64,000 nucleotides of DNA from an uncultured Dehalococcoidia bacterium (GCA_958295515.1 CATQGW010000005.1:310001-374000), one strand, 5' to 3'. Positions 41,626 through 50,520 are shown, numbered from the stretch's first letter. The notes: generated by a model not told the origin, from the sequence alone. Translations and numbers: made by a program.

Positions 41626-42720
41626 ATGCGCGCCGCCGTCCTCGACGCACCCAACACCCCCCTCAAAATCAAAGACCTCCACCAAGACCAACCCCAACAC
41701 GGCGAAGTCCGCATCCGCATGGGCGCCGCCGGCATCTGCGCCTCCGACCACCACATCATCGCAGGCACCGCCGCCTTCCCCCTCCCCTCCGTCCTCGGAC
41801 ACGAAGGCGCCGGCACCATCGAAGCCGTCGGCCCCGGCGTCACCCAACTCCAACCCGGCGACCGCTGCATCCTCTCCTTCGTCACCCCCTGCGGACAATG
41901 CCCCACCTGCCGCAAAGGCCAACCCCAACTCTGCGACGCACACCAAGCCACCGGCTCCCGCCTGCTCGACGGCACCGTCCGCCTCCACGACCAAAACGGC
42001 GCCGAAGTCTTCCAAATGGGCAAACTCGGCGTCTTCGGCGAACACGTCGTCACCGCCCAACAAGCCTGCTTCCCCATCCCCGACCAAGTCCCCATGGACG
42101 TCGCCGCCCTCATCGGCTGCTCCGTCACCACCGGCGTCGGCGCCGTCATCAACCAACCCACCACCCACCCCGGCATGACCGTCGCCGTCATCGGCGCCGG
42201 CGGCGTCGGCCTCAACGCCATCCAGGGCGCCAAAATGCTCAACGCCTCCACCATCATCGCCGTCGACATCCACGACCACAAACTCGAATTCGCCCGCCGC
42301 TTCGGCGCCACCCACACCGTCAACGCACGCAACATCGACCCCGCCGCCGCCGTCCGCGAACTCTCCGACGGCGGCGTCGACTTCGCCTTCGACACCTACG
42401 GCTCCTCCCAAACCGCCAACCAGGCCCTCGACTCCGCCGGCAAAGGCGGCACCGCCGTCGTCGTCGGCATCGCCCCCACCGAAGACCGCGGCTCCGTCGA
42501 CCTCGTCGACATGGTCCGCAAACAAAAAACCCTAGTCGGCAGCTACTACGGCTCCGCCAGCCCCCACCGCACCTTCCAAACCCTAGTCGACATGTACCTC
42601 ACCGGCCGCATCGAAATCGACCACATCGTCCAACGCCGCTACCCCCTGGACCAAATCAACAAAGCCTTCCAAGACCTAGAACAAGGCAAAGACGGCCGAG
42701 GCGTCATCATCTTCGACTAA
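41626..42720 (+). CDS. Zinc-dependent alcohol dehydrogenase (MDR family)
   Basis: The 364-residue protein has catalytic zinc ligands Cys38 (ICASDHH), His59 and Glu60 (LGHEGAG), and four structural-zinc cysteines (Cys89, 92, 95, 103). The NAD loop is VIGAGGVGLNAIQGAK. By wording it is close to class III and NDMA-dependent alcohol dehydrogenases, which oxidise primary alcohols or thiol adducts. It stands alone between the Mrr-like gene and the repeat cluster. Confidence 0.9.
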   Translation: MRAAVLDAPNTPLKIKDLHQDQPQHGEVRIRMGAAGICASDHHIIAGTAAFPLPSVLGHEGAGTIEAVGPGVTQLQPGDRCILSFVTPCGQCPTCRKGQPQLCDAHQATGSRLLDGTVRLHDQNGAEVFQMGKLGVFGEHVVTAQQACFPIPDQVPMDVAALIGCSVTTGVGAVINQPTTHPGMTVAVIGAGGVGLNAIQGAKMLNASTIIAVDIHDHKLEFARRFGATHTVNARNIDPAAAVRELSDGGVDFAFDTYGSSQTANQALDSAGKGGTAVVVGIAPTEDRGSVDLVDMVRKQKTLVGSYYGSASPHRTFQTLVDMYLTGRIEIDHIVQRRYPLDQINKAFQDLEQGKDGRGVIIFD

Positions 42721-43040
42721 CCCCCAACACCCCCCGTCATTCCCGCGAAAGCGGGAACCCCCCCCGCCACCACCACCAACCCTCGCGCCGGGACCTCCTT
42801 CGCCGCACCCACCCCCAGTCCCGTCACACCCGCCCAAGATCTCCGTCATACCCGTGCTTGCCACGGGTATCCCGCCGTCACCACCACCAACCCACCGCCG
42901 CGACATCCCCCCCTCACACCCGCGCCCCTCCTCCGTCATTCCCGCCACCCTTTCCGTCATTCCCGCGAAAGCGGGAATCTCCCCGTCACCACCTCCAACC
43001 CATCGCCAGCCCCCCCGCCACCACCAACCCCCAATCCCAG
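42721..43040. repeat. Intergenic cluster of type A and B repeats
   Basis: Type B hairpins lie at about 42735-42765 and 42930-42985 and a type A hairpin at 42845-42890, with half copies between. The DNA is otherwise C-rich and non-coding. It continues, after the DUF2442 gene, into the denser array at 43.6-44.1 kb. Confidence 0.8.
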
Positions 43041-43046
43041 TAGAAT
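43041..43046 (+). promoter_or_regulatory. -10-like box for a leaderless double-DUF2442 mRNA
   Basis: TAGAAT ends 6 bases before the ATG; no ribosome binding site is present. Same layout as at 37583. Confidence 0.4.
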
Positions 43047-43052
43047 CACCCC

Positions 43053-43625
43053 ATGGACCTCATCCTCCCCACCAACATCGAACCCCGCCCCGGCCTCCGC
43101 ATCTGGATCGAATTCAACGACGGCCTCAGCGGCGAAATCGACCTCTCCGCACACACCGACCCCGAAGCCCGCCGCGCCTGGGCCGACCGCCAATTCTTCG
43201 AGCAAGTCCGCATCGACGAATCCGGCGAAATCGTCTGGAACAACCACATCCAGCTCTGCCCCGAAGCCCTCTACGCCCAACTCCTCGGCCTCACCCTCGA
43301 CCAACTCGAAGCCAAATGGCAAGCCGACCAGCCCGAACCCCACTACACCCCAAACCCAACCCACGTCGAACCCCGCCCCCACTACCGCATCTGGCTCCAA
43401 TACGACGACGGCGCCAGCGGCGAAATCGACCTCTCCCACCTACCCAAACTCGGCCTCTTCCAAGCCCTCCAGAACCGCCACCTCTTCGAACAAGTCCACA
43501 TCACCAAATCCGGCGCAATCGGCTGGTCCCCCGACCTCGAACTCTGCCCCGACTCCCTCTACATCAAACTCACCGGCATCCCCTTTTCCGTCATACCCGT
43601 GCTTGCCACGGGTATCTCGCCGTGA
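43053..43625 (+). CDS. Double DUF2442 protein with a repeat-derived C terminus
   Basis: Two DUF2442 domains follow each other: residues 1-88 (LPTNIEPRPGLRIWI, GEIDLSAH, LCPEAL) and 105-176 (HVEPRPHYRIWLQYDDGAS, GEIDLSHLPKLGLF, LCPDSL). The last 14 residues, PFSVIPVLATGISP, are the translation of a type A intergenic repeat, which also supplies the stop codon, so the original end was replaced by repeat insertion. No DUF4160 partner is adjacent. Function unknown. Confidence 0.8.
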   Translation: MDLILPTNIEPRPGLRIWIEFNDGLSGEIDLSAHTDPEARRAWADRQFFEQVRIDESGEIVWNNHIQLCPEALYAQLLGLTLDQLEAKWQADQPEPHYTPNPTHVEPRPHYRIWLQYDDGASGEIDLSHLPKLGLFQALQNRHLFEQVHITKSGAIGWSPDLELCPDSLYIKLTGIPFSVIPVLATGISP

Positions 43626-44098
43626 CCACCTCCAACCCCCGCGCCGCGACCCCCACCGTCACACCCACCACCCTCCTTCACCACACCCACCCCCAGTCCC
43701 CGTCATACCCACGCCCCCTTTTCCGTCATACCCGTGCTTGCCACGGGTATCTCGCCGTGACCACCTCCAACCCCCGCGCCGCGACCTCCTCCGTCACACC
43801 CACCACCCTCCTTCGCCACACCCGCACCAAGATCTCCGTCATACCCGTGCCCCCTTTTCCGTCATACCCGTGCTTGCCACGGGTATCTCGCCGTGACCAG
43901 CACCAACCCACCGCCGCGACATCCCCCCCGTCACACCCGCGCCCCTCCTCCGCCATTCCCGCCACCCTTTCCGTCATTCCCGCGAAAGCGGGAATCTCCC
44001 CGTCACCACCTCCAACCCTCCCACACCCCCTCACACCCGCGCCCCCCTCCTCCGTCATACCCGTGCTTGCCACGGGTATCTCGCCGTGACCACCACCA
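43585..44098. repeat. Array of type A and B palindromic repeats
   Basis: Full type A hairpins (ACCCGTG-CTTG-CCACGGGT with TATCTCGCCGTGACCA tails) occur at about 43588-43628, 43725-43765, 43858-43898 and 44056-44092. A type B hairpin is at 43970-43997. Half copies and a CACCTCCAACCCCCGCGCCG linker recur between them. The units are irregularly spaced and there are no unique spacers, so this is not a CRISPR. The 640 bases between the DUF2442 gene and 44267 hold no gene. Confidence 0.85.
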
Positions 44099-44133
44099 AC
44101 CCCCGCCCAGCCAACACCAACACCCCCCTAATC

Positions 44134-44232
44134 CACCCCCAACTCCAACCGCCCCTGCTCATCCCCGCGCAGCAAACCCCAATCAATCTCATACCCCAAC
44201 CCCGCACCTTCGGCGCAGACACCACCCCCCGG
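44134..44232. repeat. Direct repeat copy of the enolase-gene 3' end (distal copy)
   Basis: About 95 bases match 45316-45415 with roughly five differences, beginning CACCCCCAACTCCAACCGCC in both. The other copy is the last 33 codons of the enolase-superfamily gene. This copy is out of frame because of a one-base deletion. The two copies bracket the 334-residue gene. Confidence 0.85.
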
Positions 44233-44266
44233 CTCGTATGGTCGCTAACTATCGGGCGCCCCACAC

Positions 44267-45271
44267 CTAGGGCTCATCAACACCGACATCACCAAGATCC
44301 TCTAGACTTCCGGAACGTCTCACGGCTTCGTATGCTGCAAGTGACCGCTCATAGCACTCCTTCGATCCGATCACGCTCCCATTGCGCATAAGCGCGTACA
44401 GCAGTACACATCCACCGTCCCGCTCGATTTCGAGGACTATGGCGTCCGCGTCCTCCAAAAAGTCCTCCCACTTATCGAGCTCCTCACCGATCGTCGCCCT
44501 ATCCAGCAGCGCCAGATCGTCTTCTTCCCGCGACTGCATAAGCAACACGACCTCGCACTCCTCAAGCGGAAGAAACACATGTATTTGGATCGACTCATCG
44601 CTCTGCCTTCGGCGTCGGAACGCGGCCACGATCGACTTGATCTTGTCGTTGAGCGCATCGCATGTAGGCCCTACTTGCCTCATGAGCATCTCATCCGCAA
44701 CTGCCGTCGCGAACCGCTCCAGCCTGCGAGCCAGCCAACATACGCTCAAGACCGCGAATGTCTCCATTGGATGGCTCACGACCAGCTCGAGCAGCACACC
44801 AGGTTCAAGCGAGTAACGAACCACCATCCGCGTTTCGGAACTCACACCGGAAAGCTCCGCGAGATCATTCTCGAAGGCATGCCGCTCTTCTTCCGACAGA
44901 TTCGCAGGGTCGGCTCCCACGACGACTTCGTCGCCATCTACCGCTCCGCCGAGTCTCTTGAACGGTTTTCGATCGTCCGGAAAGTCGAGCAAGACCAGCT
45001 CGGCGCGCGTTGACCGGTGCAACAGGGGTTGAGGTGAATAGTTCATCACACCCGTCGCGAACGCAACATACTCGTCGCCGTCCTCCACGAGCGTCGCCGC
45101 GGTCAACTTACCAAAAGGCATAAACCGCGGATTGTGCTCAACACCTATCCGCACCGCATTGGTCGGCGCGTTGATTGATTCGACTAGCGACTCAACAGCC
45201 GCCTTTGACATCACGACCCCATGCACAACAACACCGGATCGTCCCAGGCTGACCTTCACTTCGACTGGCAT
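44267..45271 (-). CDS. Unrecognised 334-residue protein between direct repeats
   Basis: The protein begins MPVEVKVSLGRSGVVVHGVV and contains AVRIGVEHNPRFMPFGKLT near residue 40. A weakly hydrophobic stretch at about 160-180 (PGVLLELVVSHPMETFAVLS) and an acidic, helical C-terminal half follow. No family is recognised. GC content is clearly below that of the flanks and codon use differs. GGAG sits about 9 bases before the ATG. Its position between two copies of the enolase gene 3' end suggests it arrived as cargo of a small integrating element; no integrase is present. Confidence 0.7.
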   Translation of the reverse strand: MPVEVKVSLGRSGVVVHGVVMSKAAVESLVESINAPTNAVRIGVEHNPRFMPFGKLTAATLVEDGDEYVAFATGVMNYSPQPLLHRSTRAELVLLDFPDDRKPFKRLGGAVDGDEVVVGADPANLSEEERHAFENDLAELSGVSSETRMVVRYSLEPGVLLELVVSHPMETFAVLSVCWLARRLERFATAVADEMLMRQVGPTCDALNDKIKSIVAAFRRRRQSDESIQIHVFLPLEECEVVLLMQSREEDDLALLDRATIGEELDKWEDFLEDADAIVLEIERDGGCVLLYALMRNGSVIGSKECYERSLAAYEAVRRSGSLEDLGDVGVDEP

Positions 45272-45312
45272 CGCTTACTCCGACGTTTCGTTCAGCTGTT
45301 TTGTATGGCTTA

Positions 45313-46410
45313 TCACACCCCCAACTCCAACCGCCCCTGCTCATCCCCGCGCAGCAACCTCCAATCAATCTCATACCCCAACCCCGCACCCGTCGGCGCA
45401 GACACCACACCCCCGCTCATATCGATATCCTCCACCAGCCCGAACATATTCGAACCCGTGCTCGGAAAATACTCGAAGAACTCGCAGTTCGGCACCGCCA
45501 TCGTCACATGCAGATTCGCCACATTGTTCAGCGAATTCCCCCCATGGTGAATCTCGCACTTCATCTTGAACCCCTCCGCCAGATGACACAGCCGCACCAA
45601 CGGCGTAATCCCCCCCGTCACCGCCACATCCCCGCGCAGAATGTCCGTCGCATACTGCGTAATCCACGCCGCCATCCCGTAGAAACGCCCCGGCGCAAAC
45701 TCCGTCGACATGATCGGAATATCCAGCTTCTGGTGCAGCTTCACATAGCTGTACAGATCCTCCTCCACCAGCGGATCCTCATACCAGTAGTAACCCAACT
45801 CCTCGATCGCCCGACCCACCCGCACCGCATCCTCATAGCAGTACGCCCACATCGAATCCAGCATCAACACCATCTCCTCACCCACCGCCTCCCGCACCGC
45901 GCGGCAAATCTCGATATCCGCCCGCGGATCCGAATGCGGATGAATCTTGTGCGCACCCCAACCCTCCGACTGGAACCGCAGCGCCTCCTCCGCATACTCC
46001 TCCGGCCTCTCCCACCACGCCGTGCTCGAATACACCGGCGCCGACTCCTTGCACGTCCCCAACAACCGATGAATCGGCTGCCCCGCAACCTTCCCGTTGA
46101 TATCCCACAAGCAGATATCAATCGCCCCAATCACCGACGTGTGAATCGCCCGATTCTGCTTCCACAAATCCGCCCAAATCGCCCCGATATCCTGCGGATT
46201 CCGCCCCACCACCCGCGGCGCCGCCACATCAATCAGCGACCGCCCGTGATGCTCCGGACGACTCAGAAACGCATGCCCCGACACCCCCTCATCCGTCTCC
46301 ACCGTCACCACCCCCAACTGCCGCCGCCCCCCAAACCGCATCCCCGACCCCACCCGCCAAGGCTCAACCTCCCACCCAAACGCCTCCACCCCAACCTTCG
46401 TGATCTTCAT
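45313..46410 (-). CDS. Mandelate racemase/muconate lactonizing-type enolase superfamily enzyme
   Basis: The 365-residue protein has the enolase-superfamily barrel: Lys155 and His157 in GAHKIHPH as candidate base, metal ligands Asp185 (LMLDSMWAY), Glu211 (YWYEDPL) and Glu237 (STEFAP), and His288/289 in EIHHGG. It probably dehydrates a sugar acid or similar carboxylate. GAGGAG precedes the ATG. Chloroflexota of the SAR202 group are known for many paralogues of this family. The last 33 codons are duplicated downstream at 44134. Confidence 0.85.
   Translation of the reverse strand: MKITKVGVEAFGWEVEPWRVGSGMRFGGRRQLGVVTVETDEGVSGHAFLSRPEHHGRSLIDVAAPRVVGRNPQDIGAIWADLWKQNRAIHTSVIGAIDICLWDINGKVAGQPIHRLLGTCKESAPVYSSTAWWERPEEYAEEALRFQSEGWGAHKIHPHSDPRADIEICRAVREAVGEEMVLMLDSMWAYCYEDAVRVGRAIEELGYYWYEDPLVEEDLYSYVKLHQKLDIPIMSTEFAPGRFYGMAAWITQYATDILRGDVAVTGGITPLVRLCHLAEGFKMKCEIHHGGNSLNNVANLHVTMAVPNCEFFEYFPSTGSNMFGLVEDIDMSGGVVSAPTGAGLGYEIDWRLLRGDEQGRLELGV
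45316..45415. repeat. Direct repeat at the enolase-gene 3' end (proximal copy)
   Basis: This copy is in frame and forms the 3' end of the enolase-superfamily gene, beginning at its last sense codon. The matching copy is at 44134-44232, same orientation, 1,182 bases away. The layout is that of attachment-site duplications left when an element integrates at the 3' end of a gene. Confidence 0.8.
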
Positions 46411-46434
46411 CAGTGCGCTCCTCTGCTTGCGTCG

Positions 46435-47292
46435 TCACATCTGCGACAAATTCGTCACCAAGTTATAAATAAACCACCCATCCCCCGTCACAAACGACTC
46501 CGGCTTCGCCCGCTGATTATCCCGCATAATCCCCAACCCATCGCTGAACGGCTCAAACGACACAATCCGGTCGAACCGCACCCGAAAACGCTCCCGCTCC
46601 CCGTGGAAATACAAATGCTTCGTCGTCACCCCCAACATCCCCGTATCCGCATGCACCGTCTCCTCCCGCGACACACTCCGACCCTTGAACGCACTCGGAC
46701 GGTAATACAACCCCTTCGCCACCCGCACACTCACCCCATGCGAACTCCCCCGAAACTCCCGCACCGTCTTCGTCTGGTAATACCCCGTATTCGGAACCAC
46801 CCACACCAAATCCTCCGACTTCATCAAATTGAACGGCAACTGCCCCTGCACCCGCGGCTCCTCCGGAATCGTCCCCTCCATCACCTCCCGCAGCACCGCC
46901 GCCTCCGCCGCCTTCGTCCACAAACCGCCCTCATCCAAATCCCCCTGACTCAACCCAAACCGCTCCCGATACCGAGCCAACGCCGTCTCCTCCTCCCGAC
47001 TCAACACCCCGTCATCCAGCGCCACCCCCACCGAATCCTCAAACGCACCCACCAACAGCCGACGCCGGCCCGCCCCGCTCAAACCCGCCTCCTCCAGCGC
47101 CGCCCCGAACACCTCCAGCGCCCCATCATCCAACACCGCCGCCCGCGCCTGCCCCTCCAACCGCGCCAACGCCTCCCGCTCCCGACGCTCCCCCGCCTCC
47201 CGCTCCGCCTTACACCCCTTATGTTCCCAGCGCAGCAACGACGCGCTCTCCAACACCCCCACACGCTCCCGGCAAACCACACAAGTCGGCAT
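46435..47292 (-). CDS. Zinc-ribbon plus PH-like domain protein, member 1
   Basis: The 285-residue protein begins MPTCVVCRERVGVLESASLL, a one-sided zinc ribbon (CxxC and a later Cys in HKGC). A helical middle (residues 30-140) includes LVGAFEDSVGVALDDGVLSR, reminiscent of TerB-like helices. A beta-rich C-terminal domain of PH type ends the chain (GMLGVTTKHLYFHGERERFRVRF, then SFVTGDGWFIYNLVTNL). It follows a longer relative with the same plan by 10 bases, with AGGAGGT upstream. Role unknown; membrane or nucleotide sensing is possible. Confidence 0.65.
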   Translation of the reverse strand: MPTCVVCRERVGVLESASLLRWEHKGCKAEREAGERREREALARLEGQARAAVLDDGALEVFGAALEEAGLSGAGRRRLLVGAFEDSVGVALDDGVLSREEETALARYRERFGLSQGDLDEGGLWTKAAEAAVLREVMEGTIPEEPRVQGQLPFNLMKSEDLVWVVPNTGYYQTKTVREFRGSSHGVSVRVAKGLYYRPSAFKGRSVSREETVHADTGMLGVTTKHLYFHGERERFRVRFDRIVSFEPFSDGLGIMRDNQRAKPESFVTGDGWFIYNLVTNLSQM

Positions 47293-47302
47293 CGATGACC
47301 TC

Positions 47303-48442
47303 CTATTCCGACATTCCCACGGCGCGCGCGTTCGCGATCACATTGGCTGCGAACCATCCATCTCCGGTCCGGAAGTACTGACACACATCCGGTGAACCAT
47401 AGAGCACCAGCGAGACGCCGCGATGCTCCATCACGATCGACTCCACCTCGTCGAGGCCGATCTGGAAACCGCCGTCGCCATCGTCAAAGTACAAACGCTC
47501 GTTCGTCACGGCGAGAATGCCCTGAGCCCGATCTCGCCGCACTTCGGTTCCGAAACGCAATCCGCCAACCGCCCGAGGCGACAGATAGGCATGAGAGCTC
47601 CGCCCCATTCGCGCCAACAGCCGCGTAGCCCGGCGGCGCCGTTCCGTGTTCTCCTCAACCGAGTACTCGACCTCTGGAAACACCCAGACAAGCCGCTCAA
47701 CCATCTGTATGGCGAACGGCAACGTATGCGCCAAATCAGCGAACGGCGGTTCCTCGTGTCCCTCAACGATCTGTCGCAAGCGCCGGCACAAGCCGACTCT
47801 AGCGAACTCTTCGGTTTCGGCGAGCGCTTCACGGTCGATCTCGAATCTGGTCGCGAAGAGCATGAGTCGTCGTAATTCTAAGTCGTCAACGATGTGATCA
47901 GTCAAAAACTCATCAGCGGCAGCTGCCCAGGCTGTACGGAGAAGGTCTCGGCGCATTTCGTCTGGCATGCCCGATTCCGCAAGGCCGATCTCAAGCTCGT
48001 CGTGCGCGCGGCGCGTTCCTTCCGCCGCGGCATGAGCCGCGATCATGAACCACGAGCTCCACATCGTCTTGGCGAGCGCTCTCGCTTTCTGGTTGTCATC
48101 AGGCTCGCCAAGATTTCCAGGGCTGTCAACCTGGACTGATCGAAGAAAGTCGCGGAGATCGAGCTCATCTTCCGATGCCAGCGCCCGATCCACACCGCGC
48201 GAAGCGCGCTCGCTGTGCCACCCCGCAATGATCGCCTTGTTGCGCGCGTGCTCATCCAAGCCGTCCACACCTGCGGCCTCTCGGATTTGCCGCCCCAGCG
48301 CGGCGCGGTCGCCTCCCCTGGCCGCTGCGGCGGCGAGATCGGCAATCCGGTCCGCTCCGGCACGAACTTGCGAACCGCAATTCTCGTGGCCGTAGCGCAT
48401 GAAGCCGGTCGTCGCCTTGTTGCAGTACGTACACTGCGGCAT
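47303..48442 (-). CDS. Zinc-ribbon plus PH-like domain protein, member 2
   Basis: The 379-residue protein has the same plan as the gene after it: MPQCTYCNKATTGFMRYGHENC at the N terminus (CxxC...HxxC), a longer helical middle (about 30-250), and the PH-like end AQGILAVTNERLYFDDGDGG and YFRTGDGWFAANVIANA. The shared FxTGDGWFxxNxxxN motif closes both proteins. GC content is lower than in the flanking metabolic genes. GAGAGG lies before the ATG. Both genes probably form one unit transferred together. Confidence 0.65.
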   Translation of the reverse strand: MPQCTYCNKATTGFMRYGHENCGSQVRAGADRIADLAAAAARGGDRAALGRQIREAAGVDGLDEHARNKAIIAGWHSERASRGVDRALASEDELDLRDFLRSVQVDSPGNLGEPDDNQKARALAKTMWSSWFMIAAHAAAEGTRRAHDELEIGLAESGMPDEMRRDLLRTAWAAAADEFLTDHIVDDLELRRLMLFATRFEIDREALAETEEFARVGLCRRLRQIVEGHEEPPFADLAHTLPFAIQMVERLVWVFPEVEYSVEENTERRRRATRLLARMGRSSHAYLSPRAVGGLRFGTEVRRDRAQGILAVTNERLYFDDGDGGFQIGLDEVESIVMEHRGVSLVLYGSPDVCQYFRTGDGWFAANVIANARAVGMSE

Positions 48443-48483
48443 TCAATTTCCTCTCAGACGCAGACCTGCGCCCCAACCCCCTC

Positions 48484-49308
48484 CTATCGCCCCCGAAACT
48501 GCGGATCACGCTTCTCCAGGAAACTCGCAATCCCCTCCGCACGATCCTCGCTCCCACCCGTAATCCCCAGCGCCCACGCCTCCCGCTCCAACTGCCCGTC
48601 GAAATCCACCCCGCCGCTCTGCTGCACCAAACGCTTCGTCAACTCAATCGCCAGACTCGGCCCCCGCGCAATCCGCTCCGCCAGACCCAAACTCTCCGCC
48701 ATCAACTCCTCCGCATCCACCACCCGATTCACAATCCCCCACTCCCCCGCCTGCGCCGCATCCACACTCTCCCCCGTGAACATCATCTCCAGCGCCCGAC
48801 CCGTCCCAATCAGCCGCGGCAAGTGATACGTCGAACCCGTGTCCGGCGAAATCGCCCGATGCACAAACGCCGACACAAACCGCGCATTCGACGACGCAAT
48901 CCGAATGTCGCACGCCAACGCCAGCGACATCCCCGCCCCCGCCGCCGCACCGTTCACCGCCGCAATCGTCGGCTTCGGATACGCCTTCAGCGCGCTGAAC
49001 AACGACCCCCAGTGACCAATCGGAGCCGTCGAATGCCGCCGATACGCCGACTCAACGAAAACCTTCCCCTCCGCACGCGCCTCCTCATCCTCGCCCACAT
49101 CCGCGCCCGCGCAGAAACCCCGCCCCTCCCCCGTGATCACCAACACCTTCACCCCATCGTCATACCGCGTCGACTCCACCACATCCAGCAGCTCATGCAC
49201 CAGCCGCCCACCCACCGCATTCATCTTCTCCGGACGCCGCAGCGTCGCCAACGCCACCCCCTCCGCATCCCCGTCCAGACGTTCCAGCGTCACCTGCTCG
49301 TAATCCAT
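48484..49308 (-). CDS. Enoyl-CoA hydratase/isomerase family protein, second copy
   Basis: The 274-residue crotonase has ATLRRPEKMNAVGGRLVHEL, GRGFCAGADV, VNGAAAGAGMSLALACDIRI and SPDTGSTYHLPRLIG. The acidic residue at SPDTG is Asp rather than the Glu of typical hydratases at one of the two catalytic positions, so isomerase activity is possible. It differs clearly from the crotonase at 9575. AAAGGA precedes the ATG. An SDR gene follows upstream on the same strand, 73 bases away. Confidence 0.9.
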   Translation of the reverse strand: MDYEQVTLERLDGDAEGVALATLRRPEKMNAVGGRLVHELLDVVESTRYDDGVKVLVITGEGRGFCAGADVGEDEEARAEGKVFVESAYRRHSTAPIGHWGSLFSALKAYPKPTIAAVNGAAAGAGMSLALACDIRIASSNARFVSAFVHRAISPDTGSTYHLPRLIGTGRALEMMFTGESVDAAQAGEWGIVNRVVDAEELMAESLGLAERIARGPSLAIELTKRLVQQSGGVDFDGQLEREAWALGITGGSEDRAEGIASFLEKRDPQFRGR

Positions 49309-49381
49309 CGAACGTTCCTTTCACCCTCCGCAGTCAGACCTTCCAGTCAGACCCGCTTGACCTTGCAGTCGCACCTTACAG

Positions 49382-50161
49382 TCACACCTTGTACCCCCCG
49401 TCCACGCTGATCACCTGCCCCGTAATCCCCGCCGACTCCGGAGCCGCCAGCAGCGAAGCCATCGGCCCCAACTCCTCCGGCTCCAGCACCCGATCCTGCA
49501 AATTCTCCCCCGCACGCAGCGCATGCGCCTCCGCCGCCGAAATCCCCAGCGCCCGCCCCATCCCCTCCCAGTCCACCAGCGCCGTATTCGTCCAGCCCGG
49601 ACACAGACAGTTCACCGTAATCCCATACCCCGCCGTATCATGCGCCAGCGCCCGCGTCAACCCAATCAGCCCATGCTTCGCGCACGTATACGCCAGCGCC
49701 CCCCCGCTCCGCTTCGAGAAGCCCGAACCAATGTTGATGATCCGCCCAAACCCCGCCTCCCGCATCAGCGGCAGCGCCTCCCGCGTCGTCCAATACGCCG
49801 AAGTCAAATTCAGCGCCAAATTCGCCTCGAACACATCATCATCGTGCGTAAACGGATCCTGACTCCCCCGCAGCGGCGCCCCGCCCCCCACATTGTTCAC
49901 CAGCACATCCACCCGCCCAAACACCCCAAACGCCTCCCGCACCGGCGCCTTCGCCTCCTCCCGATCCAGCGCATCAGCCACCACCGCCAACCCCGCAGAG
50001 CCCACCCCCTCCAGCTCGCCCACCACCGCCTCCAGCTGCTCCCGCGTCCGCGACGACACCACCACCACCGCCCCATCCCGAGCCAGCTCCAGAGCAATCG
50101 CCCGCCCAATCCCCCGCCCCCCACCAGTCACCACCGCAACCCGCTCATCCAAGCGTCCCAT
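49382..50161 (-). CDS. Short-chain dehydrogenase/reductase (FabG-like)
   Basis: The 259-residue protein has VVTGGGRGIGRAIALEL, DVLVNNVGGG, IINIGSGFSKRSGGALAYTCAKHG with catalytic Ser146 or Ser149, Tyr158 and Lys162, and CPGWTNTA. It reduces a 3-oxoacyl group or oxidises a secondary alcohol with NAD(P). ATG 50161 with GGGGAGGG upstream replaces a longer start that adds six residues. With the crotonase downstream it could act in acyl-CoA metabolism. Confidence 0.9.
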   Translation of the reverse strand: MGRLDERVAVVTGGGRGIGRAIALELARDGAVVVVSSRTREQLEAVVGELEGVGSAGLAVVADALDREEAKAPVREAFGVFGRVDVLVNNVGGGAPLRGSQDPFTHDDDVFEANLALNLTSAYWTTREALPLMREAGFGRIINIGSGFSKRSGGALAYTCAKHGLIGLTRALAHDTAGYGITVNCLCPGWTNTALVDWEGMGRALGISAAEAHALRAGENLQDRVLEPEELGPMASLLAAPESAGITGQVISVDGGYKV

Positions 50162-50520
50162 ACAAACCCTCCCCTTCACCTATCCCACAGGATAAGCGCA
50201 AGCCCCCACCCCCCGTCCACACCCACGCCCCTGTCCCGTCATTTCCGCCACCGAGCAGGAACCCCCGCAAAAGAGACCCGTCATTCCCGCGAAAGCGGGA
50301 ATCCCCACCGCGCAACCTCCCAGCCACCGCCATCAGATTCCCGCGTTCGCGGGAGTGACGAGCAGGACACCGCCACCACTTCCGTCACACCGCCCCCGAG
50401 CCGGAACCCCCGCAAAAGAGACCCGTCATTCCCGCGAAAGCGGGAATCCCCCCGCGCAACCTCCCAAGCCCCGCCACAAGATTCCCGCGAACGCGGGAAT
50501 GACGAGGAGAACACCCCCCA
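50162..50520. repeat. Two composite units of inverted type B repeats
   Basis: A unit of about 110 bases occurs twice (near 50251-50362 and 50397-50506). Each unit has GGAACCCCCGCAAAAGAGAC, a forward type B hairpin, a CGCAACCTCCCA linker, and an inverted type B hairpin ending in GTGACGAG or ATGACGAG. So each unit is itself an inverted repeat able to form a long cruciform. No gene lies in this 359-base gap. Confidence 0.85.

Noticed and set aside
43585-44098. Possible CRISPR array
   Set aside because: Repeats are palindromic, of two families, irregularly spaced, and the intervening DNA is itself repeated; there are no unique spacers or cas genes.
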